A DNA stretch of 64,000 nucleotides. It comes from Haloglomus irregulare (lineage in GTDB: Archaea > Halobacteriota > Halobacteria > Halobacteriales > Haloarculaceae). The notes beneath the pieces are model-generated. The model worked only from the letters and a program-made list of their open reading frames with translations. It searched no databases and had not been told where the DNA came from. Of this stretch, positions 1 to 9,064 are shown piece after piece. Made by a program: the position numbers and the translations under genes. Numbering within the stretch: the stretch's first letter is position 1; the number at the start of each line of letters is the position of its first letter. The DNA lies in assembly GCF_007421925.1 (NCBI RefSeq), contig NZ_QMDX01000001.1:20533-84532 (forward strand), written 5' to 3'.

Positions 1-447
1 GAGCGGGTCGAGAGCGCCGCCGAGATGCTGGCCGGCGTGCTGGAACACGCCGACGGCGCCGACGCCCTCGTGAGCGCCGCCGCCATCGGCGACTACACCG
101 TCGCCGAGAGCGACGGGAAGCTCCGCTCCGGGCAGGAGCTGACACTGGAACTGCAGCCGACGCCGAAGCTCATCGACACGGTCCGGGAGGAGCACCCGGA
201 CCTGACCGTCGTCGGCTTCAAGTTGGAGACCGCCGGCGACGACGAGGCACTCGTCGCACGGGCACGGAGGACCCTGGAACGGGCCGGGCTCGCGTTCGTC
301 GTCGGCAACGACGCAACCGTGCTGGGCAGCGAGGAGACCCGCACCCTGTTCGTCCGCGAGTCCGGGACGACGGAGTTCGTCGGCTCGAAGGACGAACTCG
401 GGCTCCGCATCGCGGCGGAACTGGCGGACGAACTGGACGGGGCATAG
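1..447 (+). CDS. coaBC: CoaBC, phosphopantothenate-cysteine ligase part (3' end)
   Basis: The reading frame is open from base 1 and the gene begins before the window. It encodes the C-terminal part of the CoaB half of the bifunctional CoaBC protein, which joins cysteine to 4'-phosphopantothenate in coenzyme A synthesis. Visible family signatures are ALVSAAAIGDYTV, the GKLRSG stretch, LQPTPKLIDTVR and the VGFKLET strand, followed by a conserved VGNDATVLGSEE segment. The CoaC decarboxylase half is not visible. coaD, a later step of the pathway, lies separately at 53956. The family call is firm; only the 5' boundary is missing. Confidence 0.93.
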   Translation, partial: ERVESAAEMLAGVLEHADGADALVSAAAIGDYTVAESDGKLRSGQELTLELQPTPKLIDTVREEHPDLTVVGFKLETAGDDEALVARARRTLERAGLAFVVGNDATVLGSEETRTLFVRESGTTEFVGSKDELGLRIAAELADELDGA

Positions 448-518
448 GGGAAGGGCAAGGGGAATCGCACCCGCCAGTGCGTCGGTGTTTACGGGTTATC
501 CCGTGATAGGTCGGCTTC

Positions 519-538
519 TGCGGGTCTTTCGACCCGCA
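519..538 (+). terminator. 8-bp hairpin downstream of coaBC
   Basis: A perfect 8-bp inverted repeat (TGCGGGTC / GACCCGCA) with a TTTC loop lies about 70 nt after the coaBC stop. A smaller CGGG-TTAT-CCCG hairpin lies just upstream. It may mark the 3' end of the coaBC transcript. Archaeal termination usually relies on U-tracts, and none is obvious here, so the role is inferred. Confidence 0.35.
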
Positions 539-648
539 AGAGCATCGTATCCCAGCAATCCGCCGACCGCCTCCGGAGGAGGACCCGTCGCTGGCGTCCG
601 GTCCGACGGTGGTGAACCCCTGACAGCCGACCGGGCGACGGGGAGGGC

Positions 649-1346
649 GTGCTGGAAGACACCACCGCACTCGTGACGGGCGCTTCGCAGGGTATCGGGG
701 AGACCATCGCGACGACGCTCGGCGGCTACGGCGCGAGCGTCGTCTGTGCGGCCCGGAGCGCCGACGCCATCGAGGAGACCGCCGCGGCGGTCGAGGCCGC
801 GGGCGGCGAGACGGCCGTCGAGGCCACCGTCGGGACGTTCGGCGGCCTGGACTGTCCGGTCAACAACGCCGGCATCGGCGACCCGGTCCAGCCGGTCCAC
901 CGCATCGACGCCGACGAGTTCCGCCGGACCCAGGAGGTGAACGTCGTCGGCCCGTTCCTCTGTGCCAAGCACGCCGAGCGTCACCTCCGGGAGTCCGACC
1001 GGGGCAGCGTCGTCGACATCGGGTCCATCGGCGGGAGGCGGCCCTACGCCAGCCGGCTCGCGTCGCGGCCTCGAAGGCGGCGCTCGTCGGGATGACCCGG
1101 ACGCTGGCCTACGAGCTCGCCCGCGACGGCGTCACCGCCAACACCCTCCTCCCGGGGCCGGTCGAGGGCCCGCGCATCGAGGAGATGGTCGCCAAGCAGG
1201 CCGAACTGGCCGATATCGGCCCCGAGGAGTTCACCCTGGCGGACTAGGTGATCGACGCCGAGGAGGTGGCCTCCCTCGCCAGCGAGCGGGGGCGCCACGT
1301 CACGGCACAGGAGATCGACATCGACGCCAGCGGGACGTGGTACTGA
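649..1346 (+). pseudogene. Decayed short-chain dehydrogenase/reductase
   Basis: The frame starting with GTG at 649 has a classical SDR N-terminus: the TGASQGIG cofactor motif at residues 10-17 and NNAG at 72-75. Near 1063 the frame changes. Downstream, the frame starting at positions divisible by 3 reads on as ASKAALVGMTRTLAYELARD with the usual PG motif. Adding one A at 1063/1064 restores GCG TAC GCG GCC TCG AAG, the YxxxK active site, so the lost base lies in the catalytic Tyr codon. An in-frame TAG follows at 1245-1247. The helix region between GGE and GGLD is also about 15 residues shorter than usual. Natural decay is more likely than a single sequencing error because the lesions are independent. 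Confidence 0.8.
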
Positions 1347-1447
1347 CCCGGTGGGAGTGGAATCGGTTATCTGAGGCGACCGGCGACGTGCCGGCGCTCG
1401 GGGCAGCGAGGGCGTGAGCACGGTGCGGAATCGGCCGTGTCCGTGGG

Positions 1448-1891
1448 TCAGTCGTCGACCGGCTCGGCGGCGTCGGCTTCGGTGGGGTCATCGACCCCGT
1501 CGTCGCCGGCGGGCCAGGTCACGTCGCCGACGAAGTCAACGCCCATCCGCTGGGCGGCCCGGCTGATCATGTGCGAGCCGGTCGGGGCCGTGACGAACAG
1601 GAAGACGATGCCGACGAGCGAGACCAGCCCCGCGCCCCGGGGACCGAAGTAGGCCGTGTTCGCCAGCAGGATGGAGGCGGCGCCGATGGTGGTCGCCTTG
1701 CTGGTCGCGTGCATCCGGTTGTAGATGTCCGGCAGCCGGACGAGGCCGACGGTCCCCACGAGGAGGAAGAAGGCCCCGATCGCGACCAGCCCGACGACGA
1801 CCGCGCCGCGGACGGGTCCCACGGTCGGCGCGCCGCCGCCCTTTGCGACGAGGACGACCGTGTCGGGCGCGGCGAGCGGTGTCGGCGTCAT
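1448..1891 (-). CDS. mrpG: Mrp/Mnh Na+/H+ antiporter subunit G
   Basis: This is the 147-residue membrane subunit G of the multisubunit Na+/H+ antiporter, last gene of the operon. It has three hydrophobic segments and the typical LVRLPDIYNRMHATSKATT loop after the first, a hallmark of MnhG/PhaG proteins. The C-terminal tail is acidic. It overlaps mrpF by 4 nt, which implies translational coupling. The N-terminus is about 20 residues longer than common MnhG proteins, so an internal GTG start is possible. Confidence 0.9.
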   Translation of the reverse strand: MTPTPLAAPDTVVLVAKGGGAPTVGPVRGAVVVGLVAIGAFFLLVGTVGLVRLPDIYNRMHATSKATTIGAASILLANTAYFGPRGAGLVSLVGIVFLFVTAPTGSHMISRAAQRMGVDFVGDVTWPAGDDGVDDPTEADAAEPVDD

Positions 1892-2175
1892 TCGATGACG
1901 TCCCCCTCCGTCACGTAGCGTGCGACGGTGATGGTGCTGATGAAGCCGATGATGGCGAGCACCAGGGCCACGTCGGCGTACAGGCCGCGGGCGGTGAACA
2001 TGGCGTACAGCGCGGCGATGGCGACGACGTTCGTCGCGATGACGTCCAGCGCGACGACCCGGTCCGGCGTCGTCGGGCCGACGATGGTCCGGTAGCCCGC
2101 GACCAGAGTGATGACCGCCGAGAGCACCAGCGCGCCCAGCAACACGGGTTCGAGGAACGCCGGCTCACTCGCCAT
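1888..2175 (-). CDS. mrpF: Mrp/Mnh Na+/H+ antiporter subunit F
   Basis: Small subunit F, 95 residues with three membrane helices. Conserved features are GYRTIVGPTTPDRVVALDVI in the first loop and the ADVALVLAIIGFISTITVARY segment near the end. The ATG at 2175 is preferred over the GTG at 2184 because a purine-rich GGGGGTGAGG lies just upstream of the ATG. It overlaps the end of mrpE by 11 nt and the start of mrpG by 4 nt. Confidence 0.9.
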   Translation of the reverse strand: MASEPAFLEPVLLGALVLSAVITLVAGYRTIVGPTTPDRVVALDVIATNVVAIAALYAMFTARGLYADVALVLAIIGFISTITVARYVTEGDVIE

Positions 2176-2818
2176 CGGCCTCACCCCCGATGTCGGCCTC
2201 GGTGTCGGCGGCCATGCCCGGTCCGGCGCCGTCGGCGGGGCGACCGCCGTCGGCAGAGGGACGGCCGGGGCGGTCGGGCACCGGCGTCGACGGGTCCCGA
2301 GCCTCGAAGATGACGAGCGCGTAGTCCTCCCAGGTCCGGATGGGGGCCAGGAGCGCCTCCTCGTCCTCGCAGTTGATGCCGTGCACGTACAGCGTGTTGG
2401 TCTCGGCGTCGTGGTCCATGGTGAGCGTACCGGGGGTGAGCGAGATGGAGTTCGCGATGGTGGTGATGGCGGCGTCGGATTCGACGCGGAGCGGCACCGC
2501 GATGACGTCCGGTTCTATCGGCATCGACGGCGCGAGCACCCGGTAGGCGACATCGATGTTCGCCGTGATGACCTCGCGGAGGAAGACCGCGAGGTAGAGC
2601 CCCGCGTATGGGGTGGCCCGGAGCGAGGGGCGGACGGCGAACTCCGGCTCGTAGAACCGCCGGAGCACGAACGCCATCGGGAGCCCGACCAGCAGACCGA
2701 TGAGGAACTCCTCGGCGATGGTCGTCACCCCGCCCGGGAGCGGCGTGGGGTCGACGCCGCGGACGAACAGCCAGAGGACCGCCAGCGCGAGGCCGACGGG
2801 CAGCCAGCGGCGGGTCAT
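2165..2818 (-). CDS. mrpE: Mrp/Mnh Na+/H+ antiporter subunit E
   Basis: Subunit E, 217 residues. The N-terminal third has two to three membrane helices; a soluble domain follows with the conserved SISLTPGTLTMD and TLYVHGI motifs of MnhE. The extreme C-terminus is a low-complexity Pro/Gly/Asp tail of about 45 residues that is not part of the family core. Its ATG overlaps the mrpD stop by 4 nt. Confidence 0.9.
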   Translation of the reverse strand: MTRRWLPVGLALAVLWLFVRGVDPTPLPGGVTTIAEEFLIGLLVGLPMAFVLRRFYEPEFAVRPSLRATPYAGLYLAVFLREVITANIDVAYRVLAPSMPIEPDVIAVPLRVESDAAITTIANSISLTPGTLTMDHDAETNTLYVHGINCEDEEALLAPIRTWEDYALVIFEARDPSTPVPDRPGRPSADGGRPADGAGPGMAADTEADIGGEADGE

Positions 2819-4596
2819 CGGCCATCACCCCGGAGCGCCCGGAGCTGCTCCGCCACGTCCTGGTCGCCGCCGGTCCCGCCGCCGTCGGCGATGGCGTCGC
2901 CGGCGATGGCCGGGTCGACCGCGCGGACGTACGCCTCGGTGTCGAGCGCCGCGGCGGCGGCGTCCGTGGCGGCGGCGTACAACGGGTCGAAGCCGATGCC
3001 CAGCGCGACGAGCAGGACCGCAAGCGAGAGCGTGCAGCCGACCAGCACGGGGTCGGCGATGCTCGCCACTGTCGCGAGGTCGTCGCCTGCGGTGCCGTGA
3101 GCGTCGTCCGCCGCGTCGGCGTGGCCGCCGTCGGCCACCGCCGGCCCGTCGTCGCGCCCGGTTCGGGCGGCCGTCGCGGCCGCGTGGACGCGGGAGCCGG
3201 GCGACCCCCAGAACGCGTTGTTCCAGGCGCGGGTCACGTACGCGATGGTGAGGATGGCCCCGGCGAGGGCGACGGCCAGCGCGAGGGGGGCACCCGCGCG
3301 GACGGCGGTGTCGAAGACGAGCAGCTTCGCGAAGAAGCCGGTCAGCGGCGGGATCCCGACCAGCGACAGCGCGCCGATGAGGAAGGCCCCGGAGAGCACC
3401 GGCGCGACCTCGGTCAGCCCGCCGAGGTCCGAGAGCCGGGTCGAGCCGATAGCGTCCTCGGCGGCCCCGACGGCGAGGAAGAGGAGCGACTTCGCGAGCC
3501 CGTGGTTGACGCTGTAGACCAGCGCGGCCGCGATGCCGACCGTCCGGACCGCGGGGGCGGCGGCGGTGGCCGCGACCGCAAGCGGGAGCATGATGAAGCC
3601 GATCTGGGCGATGGAGGAGTAGGCCAGCAGCCCCTCCATGTCCGGCTGGTCGATGGCACCGAGGCCGCCGAGGATGGCGCTGGCCGTCGCCATGAGGAAG
3701 AGCACGGGCCCGAAGAAGGCCAGGAAGCCGAGCTCCGGACCGCCGCTGATGCCGGGGAGCGACACCGTCAGTGGCGCGGCCGCGAAGACGGTGAAGTAGA
3801 GCCGAACGACCGCGTAGACGCCGACCTTCTTGACGACGCCGGCGAGGACGGCCGTCACTGGCGCGGGCGCGGCGCGGTAGGCGTCGGGCACCCAGAACTG
3901 GAACGGCATGACACCGGCCTTCAGCAGGAAGACGACGAGCAGGAGCGCCGAGAGCCCGAGCACGGGCGCGGGGTCGATGCCGAAGGCCGTGGGGTCGGCG
4001 AGCCGGCGAGCCATGTCGGCCATGTTGAGGGTCCCGGTGGTCGCGTAGAGGCCGCCGATGGCGAGCAGCATCACCGCGCTCCCCAGCAGGTTGAGCACGG
4101 CGTACTGGAGCGCGGCGCGGGTCGCATCCGAGTCGCTGGCGAAGGCGACCAGCACGTACGAGGACATCAGCATCACCTCGAACCAGACGAAGAGGTTGAA
4201 CACGTCGCCGGTGAGGAGGGCGCCGGTCACCCCGACCACCATCAGGTGGTAGAGCGCGTGGTAGGAGAGGCGCTGGCCCTCGCGCCCGACGAAGCGGACG
4301 CTGTAGACGGCCGCGACCAGCGAGACGACGGCCGCGAGCGCGAGCATGAGCGTCGACAGCGGGTCCGCGATCAGGACGATACCGAAGGGGCCGTCCCAGT
4401 TCGATACCCGGTAGACCAGCCGGCCGTCGGGGTCGAGCCGGACGGCCCGGACGAGGACGGCGACACCGACGACGTACGCCCCGGCGCCGGCCACCGAGAG
4501 CGCCCGCTGGAGGCGGGGGACCCGCCGCGTCAACAGCGCCAGGATGGCGGTCCCGAGCGCGACCAGCAGCGGCGCGATGACGACCGTCGAGGTCAT
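2815..4596 (-). CDS. mrpD: Mrp/Mnh Na+/H+ antiporter subunit D
   Basis: This 593-residue, roughly 14-helix membrane protein is homologous to the proton-pumping subunits of complex I (NuoM/NuoN type). Visible motifs are FVWFEVMLMSSYVLVAF near residue 140, whose Glu is the proposed proton-path residue, and KAGVMPFQFWVPDAYRAAPA followed by KKVGVY, with the channel lysines. An insertion rich in Asp, Gly and Ala (about residues 465-515) separates the last helices. It sits between mrpC and mrpE, with a 1-nt TGATG overlap with mrpC. Confidence 0.94.
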   Translation of the reverse strand: MTSTVVIAPLLVALGTAILALLTRRVPRLQRALSVAGAGAYVVGVAVLVRAVRLDPDGRLVYRVSNWDGPFGIVLIADPLSTLMLALAAVVSLVAAVYSVRFVGREGQRLSYHALYHLMVVGVTGALLTGDVFNLFVWFEVMLMSSYVLVAFASDSDATRAALQYAVLNLLGSAVMLLAIGGLYATTGTLNMADMARRLADPTAFGIDPAPVLGLSALLLVVFLLKAGVMPFQFWVPDAYRAAPAPVTAVLAGVVKKVGVYAVVRLYFTVFAAAPLTVSLPGISGGPELGFLAFFGPVLFLMATASAILGGLGAIDQPDMEGLLAYSSIAQIGFIMLPLAVAATAAAPAVRTVGIAAALVYSVNHGLAKSLLFLAVGAAEDAIGSTRLSDLGGLTEVAPVLSGAFLIGALSLVGIPPLTGFFAKLLVFDTAVRAGAPLALAVALAGAILTIAYVTRAWNNAFWGSPGSRVHAAATAARTGRDDGPAVADGGHADAADDAHGTAGDDLATVASIADPVLVGCTLSLAVLLVALGIGFDPLYAAATDAAAAALDTEAYVRAVDPAIAGDAIADGGGTGGDQDVAEQLRALRGDGR

Positions 4597-5072
4597 CAGT
4601 GGTCACCCCCGTCGGCCGCATCGTCGGCAGCCGGCCGGTCGGCGACCTCCGAGCGACCGTCGTCGGCCGTCGGCTCCCCGCCGTCCGCCCGCGCCTCGCC
4701 GGCCCGTGCGGCGGGCCCCTCGAAGGGGCTCGACGCGAGGTCCACGAGGTCGATGGTGCCGTTCTCCTCGTAGACGCGGTAGCTCAGCACCAGCGCGAAG
4801 GCCGTCGTCCCGAAGCCGATGACGATGGCCGTGAGGACGAGCGCCTGGACCAGCGGGTCCGCGTACATCGCGCCCTCGCCGGCCGTCAGCACCGGCGCGT
4901 CGGCCGCCGGGTCACCGGTGAGCCCGAAGCCCATCGTGACGAGGAACAGGTTCGCCGCCTGCGAGATGATCGCCACGCCCCAGACGACCCGGACGATGTC
5001 CCGGCGGAGGACGAGGAACGTCCCGATGGCGAACAGTGTCCCCAGCGCCAGCGCGAGGACGAGCTCCGCCAT
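4596..5072 (-). CDS. mrpC: Mrp/Mnh Na+/H+ antiporter subunit C
   Basis: Subunit C, 158 residues, homologous to NuoK of complex I. Three helices are visible, starting with LVLALALGTLFAIGTFLVLR, then the conserved DPLVQALVLTAIVIGFG with its characteristic DPxxQALVLTAIVI pattern. The ATG at 5072 is chosen over the GTG at 5099: a GGGGGTG sequence lies about 10 nt upstream and the protein then begins like other MnhC proteins. The charged C-terminal tail of about 45 residues is haloarchaeal in style. A 112-nt gap separates it from mrpB, the only sizeable gap in the operon. Confidence 0.92.
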   Translation of the reverse strand: MAELVLALALGTLFAIGTFLVLRRDIVRVVWGVAIISQAANLFLVTMGFGLTGDPAADAPVLTAGEGAMYADPLVQALVLTAIVIGFGTTAFALVLSYRVYEENGTIDLVDLASSPFEGPAARAGEARADGGEPTADDGRSEVADRPAADDAADGGDH

Positions 5073-5184
5073 CAGCAACACACCCCCGTGCGACGCCACG
5101 AGTCGGCAGGACCCGTCGGCGACGGTCGGCCGACGCTGTCGGGTCGCGACCGCGGCGACCGTCGGAACGTCGGACGTGCGCCCG

Positions 5185-5655
5185 TCATTCCTTGCCCACC
5201 ACCGCGATGATCGTCAGGAGCGACCCGACGACGACGAAGTAGACGCCCAGGTCGAAGGCGAGCGCCGAGGCGAACTCCAGCTCCCCGTACAGAGGGATCC
5301 CATCGACGAACACTACCGCCTGCGTGAGGAACGGGACATCGAACAGCATCGCGGCGACCCCGGAGCCGAAGGCGAGCGCGAGGCCGCCGGCGAACGCCCG
5401 GGTGTATGACTGGGTCGGTCCCGAAAGGAGTCCCACCCCCCCGGCGTTCGTGACGAGGTCGCGGCGGACGGTGTCCAGCCCGTAGATGACGTACAGGAGG
5501 GCAAAGGCCGTCGTGGTGAGGACGCCCGCGATGAAGCCGCCGCCCGGGAGGTTGTGTCCCTTGATGAGCAGCGCGATGGCCGTCAGTGCGATGAGGGGGA
5601 CGACGGTCCGGGTCACGGTCTTGACGATGACGGTCGGCTCGCGGTCCTCGCTCAT
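5185..5655 (-). CDS. mrpB: Mrp/Mnh Na+/H+ antiporter subunit B
   Basis: Subunit B, 156 residues and four helices. Family signatures are LLIKGHNLPGGGFIAGVLTTTAFALLY and the RRDLVTNAGGVGLL stretch. The ATG at 5655 overlaps the mrpA stop by 4 nt. A much longer open frame continues upstream to 6555 but lies inside mrpA in another phase and has no membrane character, so it is not used. Confidence 0.93.
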   Translation of the reverse strand: MSEDREPTVIVKTVTRTVVPLIALTAIALLIKGHNLPGGGFIAGVLTTTAFALLYVIYGLDTVRRDLVTNAGGVGLLSGPTQSYTRAFAGGLALAFGSGVAAMLFDVPFLTQAVVFVDGIPLYGELEFASALAFDLGVYFVVVGSLLTIIAVVGKE

Positions 5656-8225
5656 CGGTCCACACCTCCGGACCCGTCCGTGCCGTCCGATGGGGCCGGG
5701 TCGTCGGCGGATGCCGGGGGCGGCCCCCGCCCCCCGTCGGTCGCGGGGGTGGCGGCGGGGTCGTCGGCGGAGTCGGACTCGGGCCGTTCGGCCATCTCGG
5801 TCTCGGTCTGGGCCCGCATCCCGACCAGCGTCAGCACCGAGAGGGCGGCCATCGCCACGACCGCGATCTCGCCGAGCGTGTCGAACGCGCGGAAGTCGAC
5901 GAGGATGACGTTGACGACGTTGGAGCCGCCGCCGAAGTCCGAAAAGAACGGCCCGTGCTCCGCCGGGACGCCCGCCCGGGCGAGGAAGTACTGGAAGATT
6001 GGCTCCTCCGGCGACGCGCTCGTGGCGACCAGCACCGTCGCGAAGACGGTGAACCCGACGAGCGACGCCAGCGCGGCGTCGGCGATACCCCGGGCACGGC
6101 TGCGGATCTCCCCGTAGTACGCCGGGAGCCTGTCCAGCACGAGCAGGAAGAGGACCAGCACCAGCGTCTCGATGACGAGCTGGGTCAGCGCGAGGTCGGG
6201 CGCGTTCGCGAGGATGAACACGATGGCGACCATGAACCCGAGAACCGAGAGCGTGAGTACACCCGCGATGTGGGAGGGCGCCCGCGCGACGGCGCCGGCG
6301 CCGACGACGGCCACGCCGAGGACGACGATGAGCGGGACCGGCGGGACGGCTCCGACGCCGTCGACGGAGATGGACCCGGCGGCCGCGTAGCCCGCGAGCG
6401 CGAGGACCGCCGTCCCGAGCAGGAGCGGCGCCACGTAGGTCCGGAAGGCGCCGCCGTGGAGCCCGACGGCGAGCCGCCGGGAGACGCCGTTCGCGCCCTC
6501 CGTCAGCCCGTCGTAGTACCAGTTGGGGCTGGTGTAGTCCACCGCACGGGCCCATCGGACGCCCGCGTGGAGTCGGCCGTAGAACGGGTAGGCGACCGCG
6601 CCGAGGCCGACCGTGAGCAGGCTCATCCCGAGGTACGGCGTGAAGGAGAACAGCTTCGGGATGGAGAGCGTCAGCGAGTGGGCCTCGGCGGCGACCGGGA
6701 GGCTGGCCTCGAAGGCCGACTGGACGACGGCGTCGATGCCGAGCTGCGGGACGATGCCGGTCGCGAGGGCGATCGCGGCGAGGAGTGCGGGCGGTGCGAG
6801 CATCGCCAGCGGCGGCCGGTGGATGTCGTCCGCGAGCCCGGACGGGCGGTCGCCGAAGAACAGCATCAGGAAGCGGATGGAGTAGAGGAAGGTGAAGACG
6901 CTACCGAAGACGGCGATGGCGGGGTAGAGCCAGTAGAGCCCGCCGTGCTCGACGGCGACGAAGTAGGTGGTCTCGAAGAGGAGCTCCTTCGACCAGAAGC
7001 CGTTGAACGGCGGGACCCCCGCCATCCCGAGCGCGGCGATGCCCGTGATGCCGGCCACGATGGGGAGGTCACCCGCGAGCCCGCCCAACTCCTCGAGCTT
7101 CCGGGTGTGGGCCTCGTGGGCGATGATGCCGGCGACGAGGAAGAGGGTCGCCTTGAACACGGCGTGGTTGAATATATGGAAGGCCCCCGTCTCGGCGCCG
7201 AGCTCGACTGCAGCCGGACCGGCGAGGCCGTAGCCCGCGATGATGAGGCCCAGGTGCGAGGCCGTGGAGTAGGCCAGCAGCTCCTTGATATCGGTCGCAC
7301 CCACGGCGAGGATGGCGGTGATGGTCATGGAGACGAGGCCGAGCGTGGCGAGCAGGAGCGTCCACTCCGGCACGCTCGGGAGCTCCGGGGCGAACAGCGG
7401 CCGGAACCGGCCCACCAGGTAGACGCCGGCCTTGACCATCGTCGCGCTGTGGAGGAACGCCGAGACGGGTGTCGGCGCCTCCATCGCGTTCGGCAGCCAG
7501 ACGTGGAACGGCGCCTGTGCGGACTTCGTGATGGCGCCGACCGCGACGAGCGCGAGCGCGGGGACGAACAGGCCGGCGGCCCGGAGCGCCTCCCGCACCG
7601 CCTCGCCGTTGGCGATGAGCGAGTTCTCCGTGCCGATGAGGACGAACGTCCGGCCGGCGGCCGTATCCCCGGAGGCGAACGCGAGGACGAGGAAGCCCGC
7701 GAGCATGAACAGGCCGCCGGCGACCGTGATGAGCATCGACTTCCGGGCGGCGTACTGCGAGGCGTCCTCGCGCTGGTGATGCCCGATGAGGAGGAAGGAG
7801 GTGACCGACGTCAGCTCCCAGAAGACGAAGAGGGCCAGCAGGTCGGCCGCGAACGCGACCCCGAGCATCGACCCCATGAACGCGAGCAGCGTGGCGTAGT
7901 ACTTGACATGGCCGTGCTCGTGGGCCATGTAGCCGTAGGAGTAGGTGAAGACGAGGACGCCGACGCCGCTGGCGAGGAAGCCGATCAGCAGCGCCAGCCC
8001 GTCGACGTAGAGGGTGAGACTGACGCCGAGCGAGGGGATCCACGGGAGCTGGACCGCGCCGTGGGCGCCGTACTGCGTCGCGAGGAGACCGAAGCTCCCC
8101 GCGGCGACGGCGGCGGCGAAGAACGCGACCCGCTGCCCGACGACACGGAACAGTGCCGGGACGAACGGCACCGCTACGAACGGGAGGGCGAGCGCCGCGA
8201 CGAGGACGGCGGCGTCCGGTTGCAC
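5652..8225 (-). CDS. mrpA: Mrp/Mnh Na+/H+ antiporter subunit A
   Basis: The largest antiporter subunit, 857 residues, related to NuoL/ND5. The N-terminal two thirds carry the proton-conducting fold, with FVFWELTSVTSFLLIGHHQ near residue 140 and the Lys-rich motif KSAQAPFHVWLPNAMEAPTP near 235, then HSATMVKAGVYL. The C-terminal third holds the MbhD/MbhE-like part ending in VNVILVDFRAFDTLGEIAV. A GTG start at 8225 is preferred over the ATG at 8252, because the likely TATA element (8251-8257) would overlap the longer form and lies 28 nt upstream of the GTG. First gene of mrpA-G; the complex exchanges Na+ for H+ at the cell membrane. Confidence 0.94.
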   Translation of the reverse strand: MQPDAAVLVAALALPFVAVPFVPALFRVVGQRVAFFAAAVAAGSFGLLATQYGAHGAVQLPWIPSLGVSLTLYVDGLALLIGFLASGVGVLVFTYSYGYMAHEHGHVKYYATLLAFMGSMLGVAFAADLLALFVFWELTSVTSFLLIGHHQREDASQYAARKSMLITVAGGLFMLAGFLVLAFASGDTAAGRTFVLIGTENSLIANGEAVREALRAAGLFVPALALVAVGAITKSAQAPFHVWLPNAMEAPTPVSAFLHSATMVKAGVYLVGRFRPLFAPELPSVPEWTLLLATLGLVSMTITAILAVGATDIKELLAYSTASHLGLIIAGYGLAGPAAVELGAETGAFHIFNHAVFKATLFLVAGIIAHEAHTRKLEELGGLAGDLPIVAGITGIAALGMAGVPPFNGFWSKELLFETTYFVAVEHGGLYWLYPAIAVFGSVFTFLYSIRFLMLFFGDRPSGLADDIHRPPLAMLAPPALLAAIALATGIVPQLGIDAVVQSAFEASLPVAAEAHSLTLSIPKLFSFTPYLGMSLLTVGLGAVAYPFYGRLHAGVRWARAVDYTSPNWYYDGLTEGANGVSRRLAVGLHGGAFRTYVAPLLLGTAVLALAGYAAAGSISVDGVGAVPPVPLIVVLGVAVVGAGAVARAPSHIAGVLTLSVLGFMVAIVFILANAPDLALTQLVIETLVLVLFLLVLDRLPAYYGEIRSRARGIADAALASLVGFTVFATVLVATSASPEEPIFQYFLARAGVPAEHGPFFSDFGGGSNVVNVILVDFRAFDTLGEIAVVAMAALSVLTLVGMRAQTETEMAERPESDSADDPAATPATDGGRGPPPASADDPAPSDGTDGSGGVDR

Positions 8226-8569
8226 GGTTCGGAATCGGGCCCGCACGGGCAATAAGGGTTGCCGATTGTGCGGGTAACCCCGGCGAACGATGGCGACAGT
8301 GGGGGTACGCGGTGGTCGGGCGGGGTGCCGTCGGGATAGGAAGCATCAGTTGTCCGGCTTCCCCACTCGGGCTGTCGTGGAACTGCCCTCCATCTACCAG
8401 CCAGTGAGCGCCTCGCGGCCGATTCCAGTTCGGAGGGGCCGTACGGACGACGGCGTTGGCTGGTTCTCCCCGGGAGCGTCGTGGTCCGGCTCGCTTGGTG
8501 CCTGTGCCCCTCGTGTCGAGCCGCTGAGCCACCGAACACGTATCCCCGTCCGGCCCGCATCAGCGTCGG
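8226..8569. promoter_or_regulatory. Intergenic region with mrp operon promoter and promoter of secreted protein
   Basis: About 340 nt without a convincing gene. On the minus strand AACCCTTATTG (TATA-like core near 8253) fits a leaderless mrpA transcript at GTG 8225. On the plus strand ACACGTATCC near 8542 is 28 nt before the ATG at 8570. Between them (about 8270-8530) I see only GC-rich sequence with no supported ORF or strong hairpin. Confidence 0.55.
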
Positions 8570-9064
8570 ATGGAGCGCAGTCACGTCGCCGCCGCCCTCG
8601 TCCTCGCGGCCTGTTTCGGCGTCGCACTCGCGGCCGGCCCGTACGGCGCCGATATCCGCTCGCTGGCGGCCGAGGGGGGGACCGACGCCTACGCCACCGG
8701 GTCGATGGAGGCCACCGTGCTCGAGACGCCGGACACCGTCCGGCTGGACCGGGTACAGGAGAACGGAACCGACTACTACCGGCTGCTGGTCCCGGCGGTG
8801 ACGGTCGACATCGCGAACGTCACCGGCCGGCCCGCACTCACCTACAGACTCCAGATCGCCGAGGTCGGCCACACCCGCGTGACCGCCCACGTCCTGAGCA
8901 GCGCCCAGGAGGGACGGTTCAGTGCGACGCTCGAACCCACCGAGATCGAGGCCGACCGGGTCGGGAACGACAGCTACGTCGGCGAACTCAGCGTCATCAC
9001 CCGGAGCGACCGCGGTACCGAGTTCGTCCACGAGTCGACCGTGACGGTTCGCGTCGGCGACTAG
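8570..9064 (+). CDS. Secreted hypothetical protein
   Basis: 164 residues. The first about 22 residues (MERSHVAAALVLAACFGVALAAG) look like a Sec signal peptide; a Cys in the hydrophobic core could also suggest a lipoprotein, but no clean lipobox is seen. The mature part is beta-rich, acidic and ends with a repeating strand pattern (VITRSD, VTVRVGD). No enzyme motif is recognised. Leaderless promoter near 8542. It is divergent from the mrp operon. Family not recognised; probably an exported haloarchaeal protein. Confidence 0.75.
   Translation: MERSHVAAALVLAACFGVALAAGPYGADIRSLAAEGGTDAYATGSMEATVLETPDTVRLDRVQENGTDYYRLLVPAVTVDIANVTGRPALTYRLQIAEVGHTRVTAHVLSSAQEGRFSATLEPTEIEADRVGNDSYVGELSVITRSDRGTEFVHESTVTVRVGD

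Noticed and set aside
2181..4773. Long open frames overlapping mrpE-mrpD on both strands (for example 2815-4621 and 3097-4773)
   Set aside because: They are shadows of high-GC coding DNA; they lack membrane or domain patterns and the antiporter frames have clear homology.
5955..8255. 766-codon frame antisense to mrpA
   Set aside because: Highly charged Arg/Glu/Asp/Gly product with no motif; mirrors the mrpA codons.
8297..8530. Small ORFs upstream of the secreted protein
   Set aside because: Composition is Arg-rich and lacks haloarchaeal acidic bias.
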